The notes below the pieces were generated by a model that saw nothing but the letters and a program-made list of their open reading frames with translations, was not told the DNA's origin and searched no databases. From assembly GCF_002849695.1 (NCBI RefSeq), contig NZ_CP018937.1, forward strand, positions 3,410,001 through 3,474,000: a DNA stretch of 64,000 nt, given 5' to 3'. The position numbers and the translations under genes were made by a program. The first letter of the stretch is position 1; each line of letters starts with the position of its first letter. Shown here piece by piece: positions 33,257 through 42,708 of this stretch. Origin of the DNA: Bacteroides fragilis (GTDB taxonomy: Bacteria > Bacteroidota > Bacteroidia > Bacteroidales > Bacteroidaceae).

Positions 33257-34117
33257 TTAGAATACAATGTATTTTTCAGGATTAACCGGCCGTCCTCTGT
33301 GCCAAAGTTCAAAATGGAGATGCGGACCGGTAGTGAGCGTTCCGCTATTCCCGACCAGAGCAATTGCTTCACCGCCTTTCACAGTATCTCCCTCACGCTT
33401 CAGCAACGAACCGCAATGTTTATAGACTGATACAAAATCCTGGTTATGCTGTACCTCGATCAGGTAACCGGTTTCGGCCGTATAAGTACTCAATATGACT
33501 GTACCGTCAAGGGTAGCCAGAACACTTTCATTGGGATTAGCGGCAATATCGGTTCCAAAATGTTTCTTCTCAGCATCAAAATGATCAGATATCATACCAC
33601 GGGTCGGACGATAGAAAATCAATCCGTTCACATCGGGCTGTGCGGTAATAGAGGTCAGATTATATTTCTCGGTCTCTTCATATTGGCGACGGAAAGCTTC
33701 TTCGCGTTCGGAACGGGCTATCAACGAATCTTCACGCATAGTGGTCAGTGAATCCATTGACTGTACGGTATCCACCCGCACAGTTCCGCTGAAAATATCT
33801 TGTATATTCATGATATACATATTCTGACGGTCCACCAGCTGTTGCAAAGAATCCACCCGCAAGGCATTCTCTACAACCTGCGCACGAATATCACTGTTCA
33901 TATATCCCGGCAAATAGTTGCGTAAAGGGGTGAAAGTGATAATGGCAGCAGCAAACAGGAAAAGCAGGGTCAGAACCGAAAGTAACACGGAAAGCCCGTT
34001 CAACTTGGATACATGAAGTCCCACCACCTCTTCGAGCGTATTCTCGTTGATGATAGTGAGTTTGTACTTGAACTTAATATTGTTCCAAAAAGCTTTACTG
34101 CGTTTCTTTTTCGGCAT
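33257..34117 (-). CDS. M23-family (LytM) peptidase, membrane-anchored
   Basis: The 286-residue protein has a cytoplasmic basic N-terminus, one membrane segment (about residues 40-62), a coiled-coil-prone stretch (residues 85-150) and a C-terminal M23 domain. The zinc motifs HFGTDIAANPNES and GPHLHFELWHRGRPVNPEKY are both intact, so it should be active. Such proteins cut peptide cross-links in peptidoglycan or act in envelope growth. It lies just before dxr and 66 bases after rimM. Confidence 0.9.
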   Translation of the reverse strand: MPKKKRSKAFWNNIKFKYKLTIINENTLEEVVGLHVSKLNGLSVLLSVLTLLFLFAAAIITFTPLRNYLPGYMNSDIRAQVVENALRVDSLQQLVDRQNMYIMNIQDIFSGTVRVDTVQSMDSLTTMREDSLIARSEREEAFRRQYEETEKYNLTSITAQPDVNGLIFYRPTRGMISDHFDAEKKHFGTDIAANPNESVLATLDGTVILSTYTAETGYLIEVQHNQDFVSVYKHCGSLLKREGDTVKGGEAIALVGNSGTLTTGPHLHFELWHRGRPVNPEKYIVF

Positions 34118-34183
34118 TATTATAGGATATAGCGTACAAATGTAAGCATTTCGCTTTACTTGCCGCCTGTTTCTTTATGCTAT

Positions 34184-34726
34184 TTAACTTTCTTCATCAT
34201 CGCACTCGTCCAAAGACAGCAGGCCCTCGGGCAAATCGACTGTAATGATTTTGTGTTTCTGGTCAATACCGGCTATAAATTCTTCCTGTGCCGGAATCAG
34301 CAGTTCATCTCCATCCCGGTCCACCACAAACAAAGTGTTAACGGTAGATGTATCTACGTCTGTCACCTCACCTAAAGCACCGTGGCGAACATCTTCCACC
34401 CGAAAACCCACAAAAAAGCTCCATGACAGTTCTCCCGGTTCGGCCTCTTCTACATGCTCCACCGGGAAATAGACTTCCACATTGGTAAACATCCGGGCAC
34501 GTTCGGCCGTATCCACCCCTTCAAGTTTTACCAAAGCGGTAGAGTCGGACCGAAAGCGGTACTCTTCTATAAAAAAGGGAACAAAGATATCATCCAGCCG
34601 GCAAATCAGGTAATCGCAGTCCACCCGGTCAAAAATATCATCCGTAAAGGTAAACGACAATTCGCCGTGTATGCCGTGTGGCTTATTGAACAAGCCTATC
34701 TTGTATACATCTTCTCTTTTTATCAT
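34184..34726 (-). CDS. rimM: Ribosome maturation factor RimM
   Basis: The 180-residue protein begins with [20 protein letters not shown], the RimM N-terminal signature, and ends with a PRC-barrel including [20 protein letters not shown]. RimM helps assemble the 30S head by binding S19. Its start overlaps the murA stop by 4 bases (ATGA). Separation from the trmD/rpsP operon is normal in Bacteroidetes. Confidence 0.93.
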   Translation of the reverse strand: MIKREDVYKIGLFNKPHGIHGELSFTFTDDIFDRVDCDYLICRLDDIFVPFFIEEYRFRSDSTALVKLEGVDTAERARMFTNVEVYFPVEHVEEAEPGELSWSFFVGFRVEDVRHGALGEVTDVDTSTVNTLFVVDRDGDELLIPAQEEFIAGIDQKHKIITVDLPEGLLSLDECDDEES

Positions 34727-36027
34727 ATTCGTGTAATTCTTGCACCGATAGCGTTGAGTCGACCTTCGATATTTTGATATCCGCGGTCTATCTGCTCGAT
34801 ATTATGAATCCGGCTGATACCTTCGGCGCTCATCGCAGCGATAAGCAAGGCGATACCGGCACGTATATCGGGAGATGTCATATTGCCACCCCGCAAAGTA
34901 AATCCATGATTATGACCGATAACGACTGCACGGTGCGGATCGCAAAGAATGATCTGGGCCCCCATATCAATTAACTTATCCACAAAGAAGAGGCGGCTTT
35001 CGAACATCTTTTGATGAATCAGCACACTCCCTTTCGCCTGGGTAGCCACTACCAACATGACACTCAACAAGTCCGGAGTCAGCCCCGGCCAGGGAGCATC
35101 GGCAATGGTCATAATAGATCCGTCGATAAAAGATTCGATTTGATAACAGTCCTGAGCCGGTACATAAATATCATCTCCTCTCTGTTCGAGCTTAATGCCC
35201 AACCGACGGAAACTTTCAGGAATAATGCCTAAATTCTCGTAAGAGACATTCTTAATGGTTATTTCGCTACGGGTCATTGCAGCCATACCGATGAAACTGC
35301 CTACTTCAATCATATCCGGCAATACGGTATGATCCGTTCCATGGAGTTCGTCCACCCCTTCAATCGTCAGCAGGTTCGAAGCTATGCCGCTGATTTTTGC
35401 TCCCATCCGGTTCAACATTTTACAAAGCTGCTGCAAATAAGGTTCACAAGCGGCATTATAAATCGTAGTCATCCCTTTGGCAAGCACGGCAGCCATCACT
35501 ATATTGGCTGTTCCGGTAACAGAGGCTTCATCGAGCAGCATATAAGTACCTTTCAGCTCTTGTGCCGAAATCTCGTATACCCCACGTTCTTCATTATAAG
35601 CAAAGTCAGCTCCCAGGTTCTGGATCCCCACAAAGTGCGTATCCAATCGCCGACGACCGATTTTATCTCCGCCCGGTTTGGATATCATTGCTTTGCCAAA
35701 ACGGGCAACCATCGGTCCGATCAACATCACCGATCCCCGCAGGCTGGAACATTTCTTCAGGAATTCATCGCTCTCCAGATAAGCGAGATCTACATTTTCA
35801 GCTTTAAAGCTATATGAATCGACACCTGTCTTCGCCACCGTTACTCCCATATCCCGCATCAATTGAATCAGGTTATTGACGTCCAGAATATCCGGGATGT
35901 TATTTACTGTCACTTCTTCGGCGGTAAGCAACGTAGCGCAGATAATCTGCAACACTTCGTTTTTGGCACCTTGCGGATGAATGTCCCCACTGAGCCTGTG
36001 TCCTCCTTCGATTACAAATGAAGCCAT
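34723..36027 (-). CDS. murA: UDP-N-acetylglucosamine 1-carboxyvinyltransferase
   Basis: The 434-residue protein opens [20 protein letters not shown], and [15 protein letters not shown] follows with the conserved KN pair. [20 protein letters not shown] holds the active-site loop region where many enzymes have Cys; this stretch and [20 protein letters not shown] match the family. [17 protein letters not shown] is near the end. It transfers enolpyruvate to UDP-GlcNAc, the first step of peptidoglycan synthesis. In the segment after KPGG the usual Cys of fosfomycin-sensitive enzymes appears to be Asp (GGDKIG), as in naturally resistant MurA proteins. Confidence 0.95.
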   Translation of the reverse strand: MASFVIEGGHRLSGDIHPQGAKNEVLQIICATLLTAEEVTVNNIPDILDVNNLIQLMRDMGVTVAKTGVDSYSFKAENVDLAYLESDEFLKKCSSLRGSVMLIGPMVARFGKAMISKPGGDKIGRRRLDTHFVGIQNLGADFAYNEERGVYEISAQELKGTYMLLDEASVTGTANIVMAAVLAKGMTTIYNAACEPYLQQLCKMLNRMGAKISGIASNLLTIEGVDELHGTDHTVLPDMIEVGSFIGMAAMTRSEITIKNVSYENLGIIPESFRRLGIKLEQRGDDIYVPAQDCYQIESFIDGSIMTIADAPWPGLTPDLLSVMLVVATQAKGSVLIHQKMFESRLFFVDKLIDMGAQIILCDPHRAVVIGHNHGFTLRGGNMTSPDIRAGIALLIAAMSAEGISRIHNIEQIDRGYQNIEGRLNAIGARITRI

Positions 36028-36074
36028 GTTTTAGGTGATTAGTGGTTAATGATTAATGATAATAATCTCCTTGC

Positions 36075-36692
36075 TTAGAATTTTCTTCTCTGATTATTAT
36101 TTCTCTGGTTATTGTTGTTATTCGTACGCGGACGATAATTCTGGGCAATACGTTCAGACATCAAACGCAAAATCTCGTCATCCATCTGCAATTTACCTCC
36201 TGAGAATTCAGCCAGATCTTCAGCGATCTTCCGGTCGTCCACCGTATCTTTGTTCCAAGCCATATAATCTTTCTTCATGTGATTGCAGATAAGGGCTACC
36301 AGATTCTTCTTTTCGTCCCCTTCCGGAAACTCACATGCCTTTTTAATCAACACTTCCAGTGTACGGCCATAGTGGCGATAACGGATCTTAGTGCTCGGAT
36401 AAGGAATCGAATCGGGTTTCGTCACCAGATTGTCCTTGCGGATAATCTCGTAAGGATAGTCTATATCCAGTTTAAAGTCTGACATAATGGCCAGATGATC
36501 CCACAACTTATGTTTGAAATCGGGTACATCTCTCAAATGAGGAAACATGTTACCCATGATATTGATAACGGTATTGGCACAACGCTGGCGTTCGGAACGG
36601 TCTTGTATAGTCAATGCAAAATCGACCATATTCTGGATACTGCGCCCATATTCGGGCAGCGGCATTCTTTTCTGTTGAGTATTATACTGCAT
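36075..36692 (-). CDS. DUF4290 family protein
   Basis: A 205-residue soluble protein starting MQYNTQQKRMPLPEYGRSIQ, with RCANTVINIMGNMFPHLRDV and IRYRHYGRTLEVLIKKACEF. These are characteristic of DUF4290, a Bacteroidetes family of unknown function found beside murA. The last 25 residues are an Asn/Arg-rich low-complexity tail. The ATG at 36692 is preferred to a longer frame that would open at 36773. The strict linkage with murA and rimM hints at a role in growth or translation. Confidence 0.85.
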   Translation of the reverse strand: MQYNTQQKRMPLPEYGRSIQNMVDFALTIQDRSERQRCANTVINIMGNMFPHLRDVPDFKHKLWDHLAIMSDFKLDIDYPYEIIRKDNLVTKPDSIPYPSTKIRYRHYGRTLEVLIKKACEFPEGDEKKNLVALICNHMKKDYMAWNKDTVDDRKIAEDLAEFSGGKLQMDDEILRLMSERIAQNYRPRTNNNNNQRNNNQRRKF

Positions 36693-36741
36693 GTAGTTAA
36701 ATTTTAATTTGAAAATAGAAAATCCAAAGGGTTGAAAAGTA

Positions 36742-37431
36742 TCAAAGTAACTTCTTGGGTTGGGAAGCCACAAACTCTTTCAGATAGAAGGGCTCAAAAT
36801 AAGCCACATCTTTATAATCATTAATAGCAATCGCTTTTTCGGCAAGTGGAAACATCATCTTTGCCAATGGATGGATGCCGTCAATAAAATGCGCGTTGGG
36901 ATGCGTAATCTTTTCACGGCACTTTGCTGCTCCGTTCCCGAAGAAATAAACTGGGTGCTTCTCTAAAAACTCAAGATAAGAATTTTCGTCTACAATGTCG
37001 GCTGAAATCTCACGCCTCACATTCAGCGCACGGTCGTATATAGCCGCATATACCTCCATTCTCCGGGCATCAATCATCGGACAAATCAGTGCGTCTTCGG
37101 GCAATTCGTGATAAAGCAATACCGGTACACTCAGCACCTCCAGTGTAGGGATACCGATTAACGGAACATTACGCCCGTAACAAATGCCCTTTGCCATTGA
37201 AACACCGATACGTAATCCGGTATACGATCCGGGACCGCAGCTGACGGCAACCGCATCCAACGGAATAGCATGACTATCGATGAAAGACAATGCTTCATCT
37301 ACAAATACTCCCAACGAAACGGCATGTGAAGGCCCCTTAAGGTCCTCTTTCACAAAAATATTCTGCCCGTCTTCACTCACAGCTACCGAACAAACGGCGG
37401 TAGAGGTTTCAATATGTAGGATACACGACAT
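36742..37431 (-). CDS. tsaB: tRNA threonylcarbamoyladenosine biosynthesis protein TsaB
   Basis: The 229-residue ASKHA-fold protein begins MSCILHIETSTAVCSVAVSE and has DAVAVSCGPGSYTGLRIGVS and CPMIDARRMEVYAAIYD. With TsaD and TsaE it makes the t6A base of tRNAs that read ANN codons. A minus-strand TAAATTTG -7 box (37463-37456) fixes the start at 37431 instead of 37458. It is the likely first gene of the run tsaB-DUF4290-murA-rimM-M23-dxr-rseP. Confidence 0.93.
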   Translation of the reverse strand: MSCILHIETSTAVCSVAVSEDGQNIFVKEDLKGPSHAVSLGVFVDEALSFIDSHAIPLDAVAVSCGPGSYTGLRIGVSMAKGICYGRNVPLIGIPTLEVLSVPVLLYHELPEDALICPMIDARRMEVYAAIYDRALNVRREISADIVDENSYLEFLEKHPVYFFGNGAAKCREKITHPNAHFIDGIHPLAKMMFPLAEKAIAINDYKDVAYFEPFYLKEFVASQPKKLL

Positions 37432-37607
37432 AATAATCAGATTATTAAATTGACGCAAATTTACATGATTATTTTCAGATTACCGCACCGAGATATAAAT
37501 AAAGCGCATTTCCATTCAAAATCATTGCATTAAATTAAGTTTTTGCGTACTTTAGCAGACTATTTTATACAAGCAAAAGATAAATATAACAAGTTTTAAA
37601 ATTAGAG

Positions 37608-38915
37608 ATGAAACAGGCGTGCTACTATATAATGCTGTTATTATTTGTAGAGTTGGCAGGTATCCGGACGACCGTACAAGCTACAGAACCAAGCGAAACG
37701 AAGCATTTTGCCGTTTTGTCAAATGACAGCCCGGCAGAAAAGTACAGTGACTACGGTACACCTGCAAAGGGGAAGTTCCTTTCCGACAGTTGTTACCTGT
37801 CACTCACTCAAGCACAAAAAGAAAAAGCACTCGCACGGCATGACTCACTAATCCGCAGCATAGAAGCAGGAAAAGCTCCGGAAAACATCAACATCGTCGA
37901 AATTTACCAGAACAGAGGGCATCTGTTGCGTTGTCTTCACCGATATAAAGAGGCTTGCGCAGCCTACGACCGATCAATGATCGTTTCCGACTCACTAATT
38001 AAGAAAGAGTATGGTGCACAGGTCGACTCCCTCCGCCAGAAACATGATGTAAATACATTATTACTTGAAAAAATAAATTTGCAGTCAGAAAAGCGTCAGG
38101 TAGCTTTCATCTTTGCTCTATGCATCTTGTTTATAGCTATCTGCATCAGCTTATATTACTACCAGACACTGGCCAAGACTCAAAAACTTCAGAAAGAGGT
38201 ATTGCAACAGAGCATCAAAGCACAGGAGAGCGAAGAGGTGAAAGCATCTTTTATCAAATCCATCTGTCACGAAATACGTACACCGCTCAATTCTATCAAC
38301 GGCTTCTCCGAAATATTAAGCGATGATTTCTCTACTCCCGAAGAACAAAAGGATTACCAGCTTATTATTCAGGAAAACACCCGTCTGCTCACCTCACTGC
38401 TCCATAGCCTGGTAGAAGTGGCCAATCTGGATAGCCTGACAGCAAGTCTCACACTGAAACCTATAGAAATAAACCACTATTGCCGTCTCGAAATGCAATA
38501 TCTGGAAGAAACGGAAGGAAAACCGGAAATAGATTATCAACTCAATTTACCGGAGAACGATTATAAAGTCTATGCCCACCCGCAATATCTCAGCTTATTG
38601 CTCCGGGCTTTGCTGAACAACGCCAATAAGTTTACGACTCAGGGGTTCATCAATCTCAGTTGCCGGAAAGACAGCAGACGGAAGATGCTGATGGTCAGTG
38701 TTACAGATACGGGATGTGGAGTACCGACGGGCAAGCACGAATATGTTTTCCGGCGCTTCACCAAACTGGATACTTTCAGGCAAGGAAGCGGATTGGGACT
38801 TTACCTTTGTAAACTGATCATCAGGCACATGCAAGGAGATATCTACATTGACAAGACGTATACGAAAGGATCCCGCTTTATATTTACCCTACCGATGGAG
38901 AACGCTAAGAAATGA
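37608..38915 (+). CDS. Sensor histidine kinase with periplasmic TPR-like region
   Basis: The 435-residue protein has a signal peptide (residues 1-25), a periplasmic part with one TPR-like repeat (IYQNRGHLLRCLHRYKEACA) and a membrane helix near residues 163-185. A coiled-coil linker (QKLQKEVLQQSIKAQESEE) leads to a HisKA domain with FIKSICHEIRTPLNSINGF (His221). The HATPase has LLNNANKF (N box), DTGCG (G1) and GSGLGLYLCKLI (G2). All catalytic motifs are intact. No receiver domain follows; the next gene, overlapping by ATGA, is a kinase-dead relative. The ligand is unknown. Confidence 0.9.
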   Translation: MKQACYYIMLLLFVELAGIRTTVQATEPSETKHFAVLSNDSPAEKYSDYGTPAKGKFLSDSCYLSLTQAQKEKALARHDSLIRSIEAGKAPENINIVEIYQNRGHLLRCLHRYKEACAAYDRSMIVSDSLIKKEYGAQVDSLRQKHDVNTLLLEKINLQSEKRQVAFIFALCILFIAICISLYYYQTLAKTQKLQKEVLQQSIKAQESEEVKASFIKSICHEIRTPLNSINGFSEILSDDFSTPEEQKDYQLIIQENTRLLTSLLHSLVEVANLDSLTASLTLKPIEINHYCRLEMQYLEETEGKPEIDYQLNLPENDYKVYAHPQYLSLLLRALLNNANKFTTQGFINLSCRKDSRRKMLMVSVTDTGCGVPTGKHEYVFRRFTKLDTFRQGSGLGLYLCKLIIRHMQGDIYIDKTYTKGSRFIFTLPMENAKK

Positions 38916-40540
38916 AAAAGAAATACTACATCTGGATTATATTGCTATTCATTGTAACAATATCCCAAGCCGCCCCTTCGATCAAGGACAGTTTACAAAA
39001 CATACTGCAAAAAACGAAAGAGCCTACTCAACGTGCCGAATTACTAATCAATATATTAGACCTGTCCGATTCCTCACCCGATGAATTGGAAATCGCCCGG
39101 AAACTTTATTCCGAAGGGAAGAAAGCGGACGATAAAATGGCCATCGGCGCATCTCTCAGCACACTCACCATTCACTATATGCAGGATCCGGAAAAGAAAG
39201 ATTCACTTACCCTTCTGCTGAACGAAGCAGAAAAGTTGCTGGAAAACTCAGATGAAGAGGGACTTGCCACCTATTACAAAATGACTTATAAAGCCCGGCT
39301 CCTGCAACTTGCTCCCCGGGAAGAAAGGGTAAAAGTCTGCAACCGGATACAGCAGGAACTGAACGACCGGAAAGAGTCGGAAACGCCTTATGAAAAGGCC
39401 GAACGTCTATTCCTCACCGGAGTGATCCATTATCTGTTAATGGCTATGACCGAAAATATAGATTATAAAAACGCCCTTCCCTATTGGGAAGAAGGATGGA
39501 ATTTGGCAGAGGGTTTTCCACCTACTGCCCGCAAAAACTTTACAGGCAATCTATATATCATGCTAAGCGTGAGTTACCGCAGCCTGAAAGACAGCAAACG
39601 CCTGATGGAAGTATCTAACCAGTACTTGCAAAGACTGGATGAATATTTCAGCCGGGAAGATGTAATCCGCCGGCGCCCTTACTTCTACAAAAACAGTTTA
39701 TATGTGCTGTGCTACCAGCAACTGATGCTAAACCATCAATTGATAGGGCGACAGAAAGCACATGAATATTATCTGCGTTATTGTAACTACGTCCGTCACG
39801 GAAAAGGAGATGCCCTGTTACGCAATAAACTTTTTTTCTACGATTTAAGTCAAAGTTATTTCAGTAGTCTGGGCGAATATCCACAAGCACTCGCCTTTTG
39901 TGATTCACTGATCCAGATGGTAGAAACCGGTAAGGCTATCAATACGGCCTCAGTGACGCACTATAAGACCAAAGCCAAATTACTCCGGGAAATGGGACGT
40001 GCCGAAGAATCCTGTCAGGTTTACGACCGGGCTATGTTTCTGGCCGATTCACTGACCCGTAAAGAACAACTCGGCGAACTTGGAGAAATACAGGTAAAAA
40101 ATGAAGTCGCACAACTGGAACTGGAAAAAGCGGACATTATTACCCGAATCAGGAACATTGCTTTTTACAGTACCATCCTACTGACTTTCGTTGTCATCGG
40201 CTTTACTGTTTATCTTTCAATCAACCTGAAACGTACCCGCAAACTACAAAAAGAGTTGCTGTGCCAGACCCAAAAGGCTCAGGAAAGCGAACGAATGCAA
40301 TCGAACTTCATCCGGTCGATGTATAACGATGTACACATTCCTCTCAATCACATCAACAAACAGACTCAACTGATAGTAGGCACTTCACTTTCGTCCACCC
40401 AAAAGGCAGAATGTTCGGAACAGATAAAAGAGAGTTGCCAGCAATTGACTTCGCTATTGGATGAAATGCTCGAAAAGGCCTACCACGAAAGTTCGGCAGA
40501 AGCAAAAGATGCTCCGCCGGACCACGGCTCTTTCATTTAA
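38912..40540 (+). CDS. Kinase-dead sensor protein: TPR region, membrane helix, degenerate HisKA, no ATPase
   Basis: The 542-residue protein has a signal peptide (AAPSIKDS just after), a long periplasmic helical-repeat region (residues 25-400, several TPR-like units) and one membrane helix near residue 412. Its linker RKLQKELLCQTQKAQESERM is clearly related to that of the gene before it. The HisKA-like end reads RSMYNDVHIPLNHIN, where Asn472 stands in place of the phosphorylated His, and the frame ends about 70 residues later with no HATPase domain. It cannot phosphorylate itself. It overlaps the active kinase by ATGA and may dimerise with it as a sensing or inhibitory subunit. Confidence 0.8.
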   Translation: MKKKYYIWIILLFIVTISQAAPSIKDSLQNILQKTKEPTQRAELLINILDLSDSSPDELEIARKLYSEGKKADDKMAIGASLSTLTIHYMQDPEKKDSLTLLLNEAEKLLENSDEEGLATYYKMTYKARLLQLAPREERVKVCNRIQQELNDRKESETPYEKAERLFLTGVIHYLLMAMTENIDYKNALPYWEEGWNLAEGFPPTARKNFTGNLYIMLSVSYRSLKDSKRLMEVSNQYLQRLDEYFSREDVIRRRPYFYKNSLYVLCYQQLMLNHQLIGRQKAHEYYLRYCNYVRHGKGDALLRNKLFFYDLSQSYFSSLGEYPQALAFCDSLIQMVETGKAINTASVTHYKTKAKLLREMGRAEESCQVYDRAMFLADSLTRKEQLGELGEIQVKNEVAQLELEKADIITRIRNIAFYSTILLTFVVIGFTVYLSINLKRTRKLQKELLCQTQKAQESERMQSNFIRSMYNDVHIPLNHINKQTQLIVGTSLSSTQKAECSEQIKESCQQLTSLLDEMLEKAYHESSAEAKDAPPDHGSFI

Positions 40541-40698
40541 CAACCGTCTTCCTCCCTTGTCTCCCCCCCACAAAACCCTCCATTCGCACACAGCGATGCG
40601 GAAGCAGCGTTTCGTTGTTTCTTTTTTAAGAAAGAATCCGGCCGACTATTACCGGAGAAGTGTAGTAGATTAACCATTGTCATACAACTCTTTATCCC

Positions 40699-40786
40699 AG
40701 CCCGCATACCTGGGCTAATAAGCCCACATACCCGGGCTGATGAGCCCGCATACCCGGGCCGATGAGCCCGCATGCCCGGGCTGAGA
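40699..40786. repeat. Four tandem 22-bp GC-rich units, each self-complementary
   Basis: Units start at 40699, 40721, 40743 and 40765, each a variant of AGCCCGCATACCCGGGCTGA plus two bases. Within each unit AGCCC and GGGCT pair, so every unit can fold as a small hairpin. Differences are few (one to four per unit). It lies 159 bases after the kinase-dead sensor gene. Confidence 0.85.
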
Positions 40787-41144
40787 TAAAGATCCGACCA
40801 TTTGCACTAAAGAGAGTAAGGGAAATGAAATGCTTTTAGAGAGATTAACGGATAAGAAATTGGACATATCCATTTGTTTTCCAAACCGTTACTACTGAAA
40901 TATCCCCTAAAACAGCGGGTGGAAGATGGAAGATGGGGGTGGAAGATAAATGGCATAAAAGCCGCATCTTCCACCAATATACACATCTCACAATCAACGA
41001 TATGCACTCTAAAAGGTGGAAGATGGAAGATCGAAACGTGTTTTTTGTATGAGAGGAAGGCGGGGGAAATGAAAGAGCCGTGCCGCCCGATTAAACAAAA
41101 TGTCTTTTTTATCCATTTACAGCGGTTATCTTAAAATTATCCCG

Positions 41145-41152
41145 TATTTTTG
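41145..41152 (+). promoter_or_regulatory. -7 box for yicC-gmk-nadD
   Basis: TATTTTTG matches the consensus 18 bases before the yicC ATG at 41171, implying a short leader. It excludes the in-frame ATG at 41150. Confidence 0.5.
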
Positions 41153-41170
41153 CACAAAACTTTTGGTAAT

Positions 41171-42049
41171 ATGATACAATCCATGACGGGATATGGCAAA
41201 GCAACTGCCGAACTTCCCGATAAGAAGATTAATGTAGAGATAAAATCGCTCAATAGTAAAGCGATGGATTTGTCGGCACGAATCGCACCGGCATACCGTG
41301 AAAAAGAGATGGAACTCCGCAATGAAATTGCACGTGTGCTGGAACGTGGAAAAGTTGACTTCAGCCTCTGGGTGGAAAAGAAAGAGTGCGCAGAAGCCGC
41401 CACTCCCATCAACCAGGTATTGGTAGAAGGATATTATAACCAAATCAAAACTATCTCCGAAAACCTCCACATTGCAGTACCCACTGACTGGTTTCAGACT
41501 CTGCTCCGCATGCCGGACGTGATGACACGTACCGAAACACAGGAGTTAAGCGAGGAAGAATGGGGAATAGTATATGCAACCGTCAAAGAAGCTGTTTCAC
41601 ATTTAGTAGATTTCCGTAAGCAGGAGGGTGCCGCCCTTGAAAAGAAGTTCCGTGAAAAGATTGAAAACATTCATCGTTTACTTGAATCGGTAACACCTTA
41701 TGAAAAAGAACGGGTGGATAAAGTTAAAGAACGAATCACAGATGCGCTGGAAAAAACACTGAGCGTAGATTATGATAAAAACCGTCTTGAACAGGAACTG
41801 ATTTACTACATCGAGAAACTCGACATCAATGAAGAGAAACAACGCTTGAGCAACCACCTGAAATATTTCATCAGTACCCTTGAAAACGGTAGCGGACAAG
41901 GTAAAAAGCTGGGATTCATCGCTCAGGAAATGGGACGTGAAATCAATACGCTCGGCAGCAAATCGAATCATGCTGAAATGCAAAAGATTGTGGTACAGAT
42001 GAAAGATGAGCTGGAACAGATCAAAGAACAAGTGCTGAATGTGATGTAA
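41171..42049 (+). CDS. yicC: YicC-family endoribonuclease-like protein
   Basis: The 292-residue protein begins MIQSMTGYGKATAELPDKKI, the hallmark YicC start. It ends with KKLGFIAQEMGREINTLGSK, where the conserved FxxQEMxREINT stretch carries probable catalytic Glu residues, and a coiled C-terminus. Recent work describes YicC proteins as RNA-cleaving enzymes in sRNA turnover. It is the first gene of yicC-gmk-nadD, 12 bases before gmk, an arrangement common in bacteria. Confidence 0.93.
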   Translation: MIQSMTGYGKATAELPDKKINVEIKSLNSKAMDLSARIAPAYREKEMELRNEIARVLERGKVDFSLWVEKKECAEAATPINQVLVEGYYNQIKTISENLHIAVPTDWFQTLLRMPDVMTRTETQELSEEEWGIVYATVKEAVSHLVDFRKQEGAALEKKFREKIENIHRLLESVTPYEKERVDKVKERITDALEKTLSVDYDKNRLEQELIYYIEKLDINEEKQRLSNHLKYFISTLENGSGQGKKLGFIAQEMGREINTLGSKSNHAEMQKIVVQMKDELEQIKEQVLNVM

Positions 42050-42061
42050 CAACGACAGATT

Positions 42062-42676
42062 ATGAATTTAACAGAAAGAATAACTACCCCACCTCAAAAG
42101 GGTGAAGCCAAAGTCATCATCTTTTCTGCTCCTTCCGGATCGGGCAAGTCGACAATTATAAACTATTTGTTGGGCCAGCAGCTGAATCTTGCATTCTCCA
42201 TTTCAGCTACCAGCCGTCCGCCACGAGGAAATGAAAAGCATGGAGTAGAATATTTTTTCCTCACTCCCGACGAATTCCGCCAACGCATTGCAAACAATGA
42301 ATTTCTGGAATACGAGGAAGTTTATACCGATCGATTTTACGGAACTTTAAAAGAACAGGTAGAGAAACAGCTTGCTGCCGGCCAGAACGTAGTGTTCGAT
42401 GTAGATGTGGTGGGCGGTTGTAACATAAAAAAATTCTATGGTGACCGTGCACTTTCACTTTTTATCCAGCCCCCTTGTATCGAGGAGTTACGTCGCCGGC
42501 TGATCGGGCGTGGCACAGATGCTCCCGAGGTCATTGAGAGTAGAATAGCCAAAGCCGAATATGAACTAAGTTTCGCTCCGAAATTTGACAAAGTAATCAT
42601 CAATGATGACCTGGCAACAGCCAAGGCACAGGCATTAAAAGTGATTAAAGAGTTTCTGGGTATCGATGCGGAATAA
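42062..42676 (+). CDS. gmk: Guanylate kinase
   Basis: The 204-residue P-loop kinase has IIFSAPSGSGKSTIINYLLG (Walker A), SATSRPPRGNEKHGVEYFFL and EYEEVYTDRFYGTLKEQVEK, which bind GMP. VVFDVDVVGGCNIKKFYGDR is the Walker B region. It makes GDP from GMP and ATP. Lies 12 bases after yicC and 32 bases before nadD. Confidence 0.96.
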   Translation: MNLTERITTPPQKGEAKVIIFSAPSGSGKSTIINYLLGQQLNLAFSISATSRPPRGNEKHGVEYFFLTPDEFRQRIANNEFLEYEEVYTDRFYGTLKEQVEKQLAAGQNVVFDVDVVGGCNIKKFYGDRALSLFIQPPCIEELRRRLIGRGTDAPEVIESRIAKAEYELSFAPKFDKVIINDDLATAKAQALKVIKEFLGIDAE

Positions 42677-42708
42677 GATCTGTGTTCTCTTATTTGTGAT
42701 TATAGCAT

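Larger units (their letters stand above)
40541..41170. other. Intergenic region rich in repeats
   Basis: No convincing gene lies here. It holds the 22-bp tandem array described separately. It also has a 17-bp direct repeat GGTGGAAGATGGAAGAT at 40918-40934 and 41015-41031, with an inverted partial copy ATCTTCCACC at 40966-40975. A -7 box TATTTTTG at 41145-41152 serves yicC. Confidence 0.6.

Noticed and set aside
40699..40786. Possible CRISPR array
   Set aside because: The 22-bp units follow one another directly with no spacers and no cas genes nearby.
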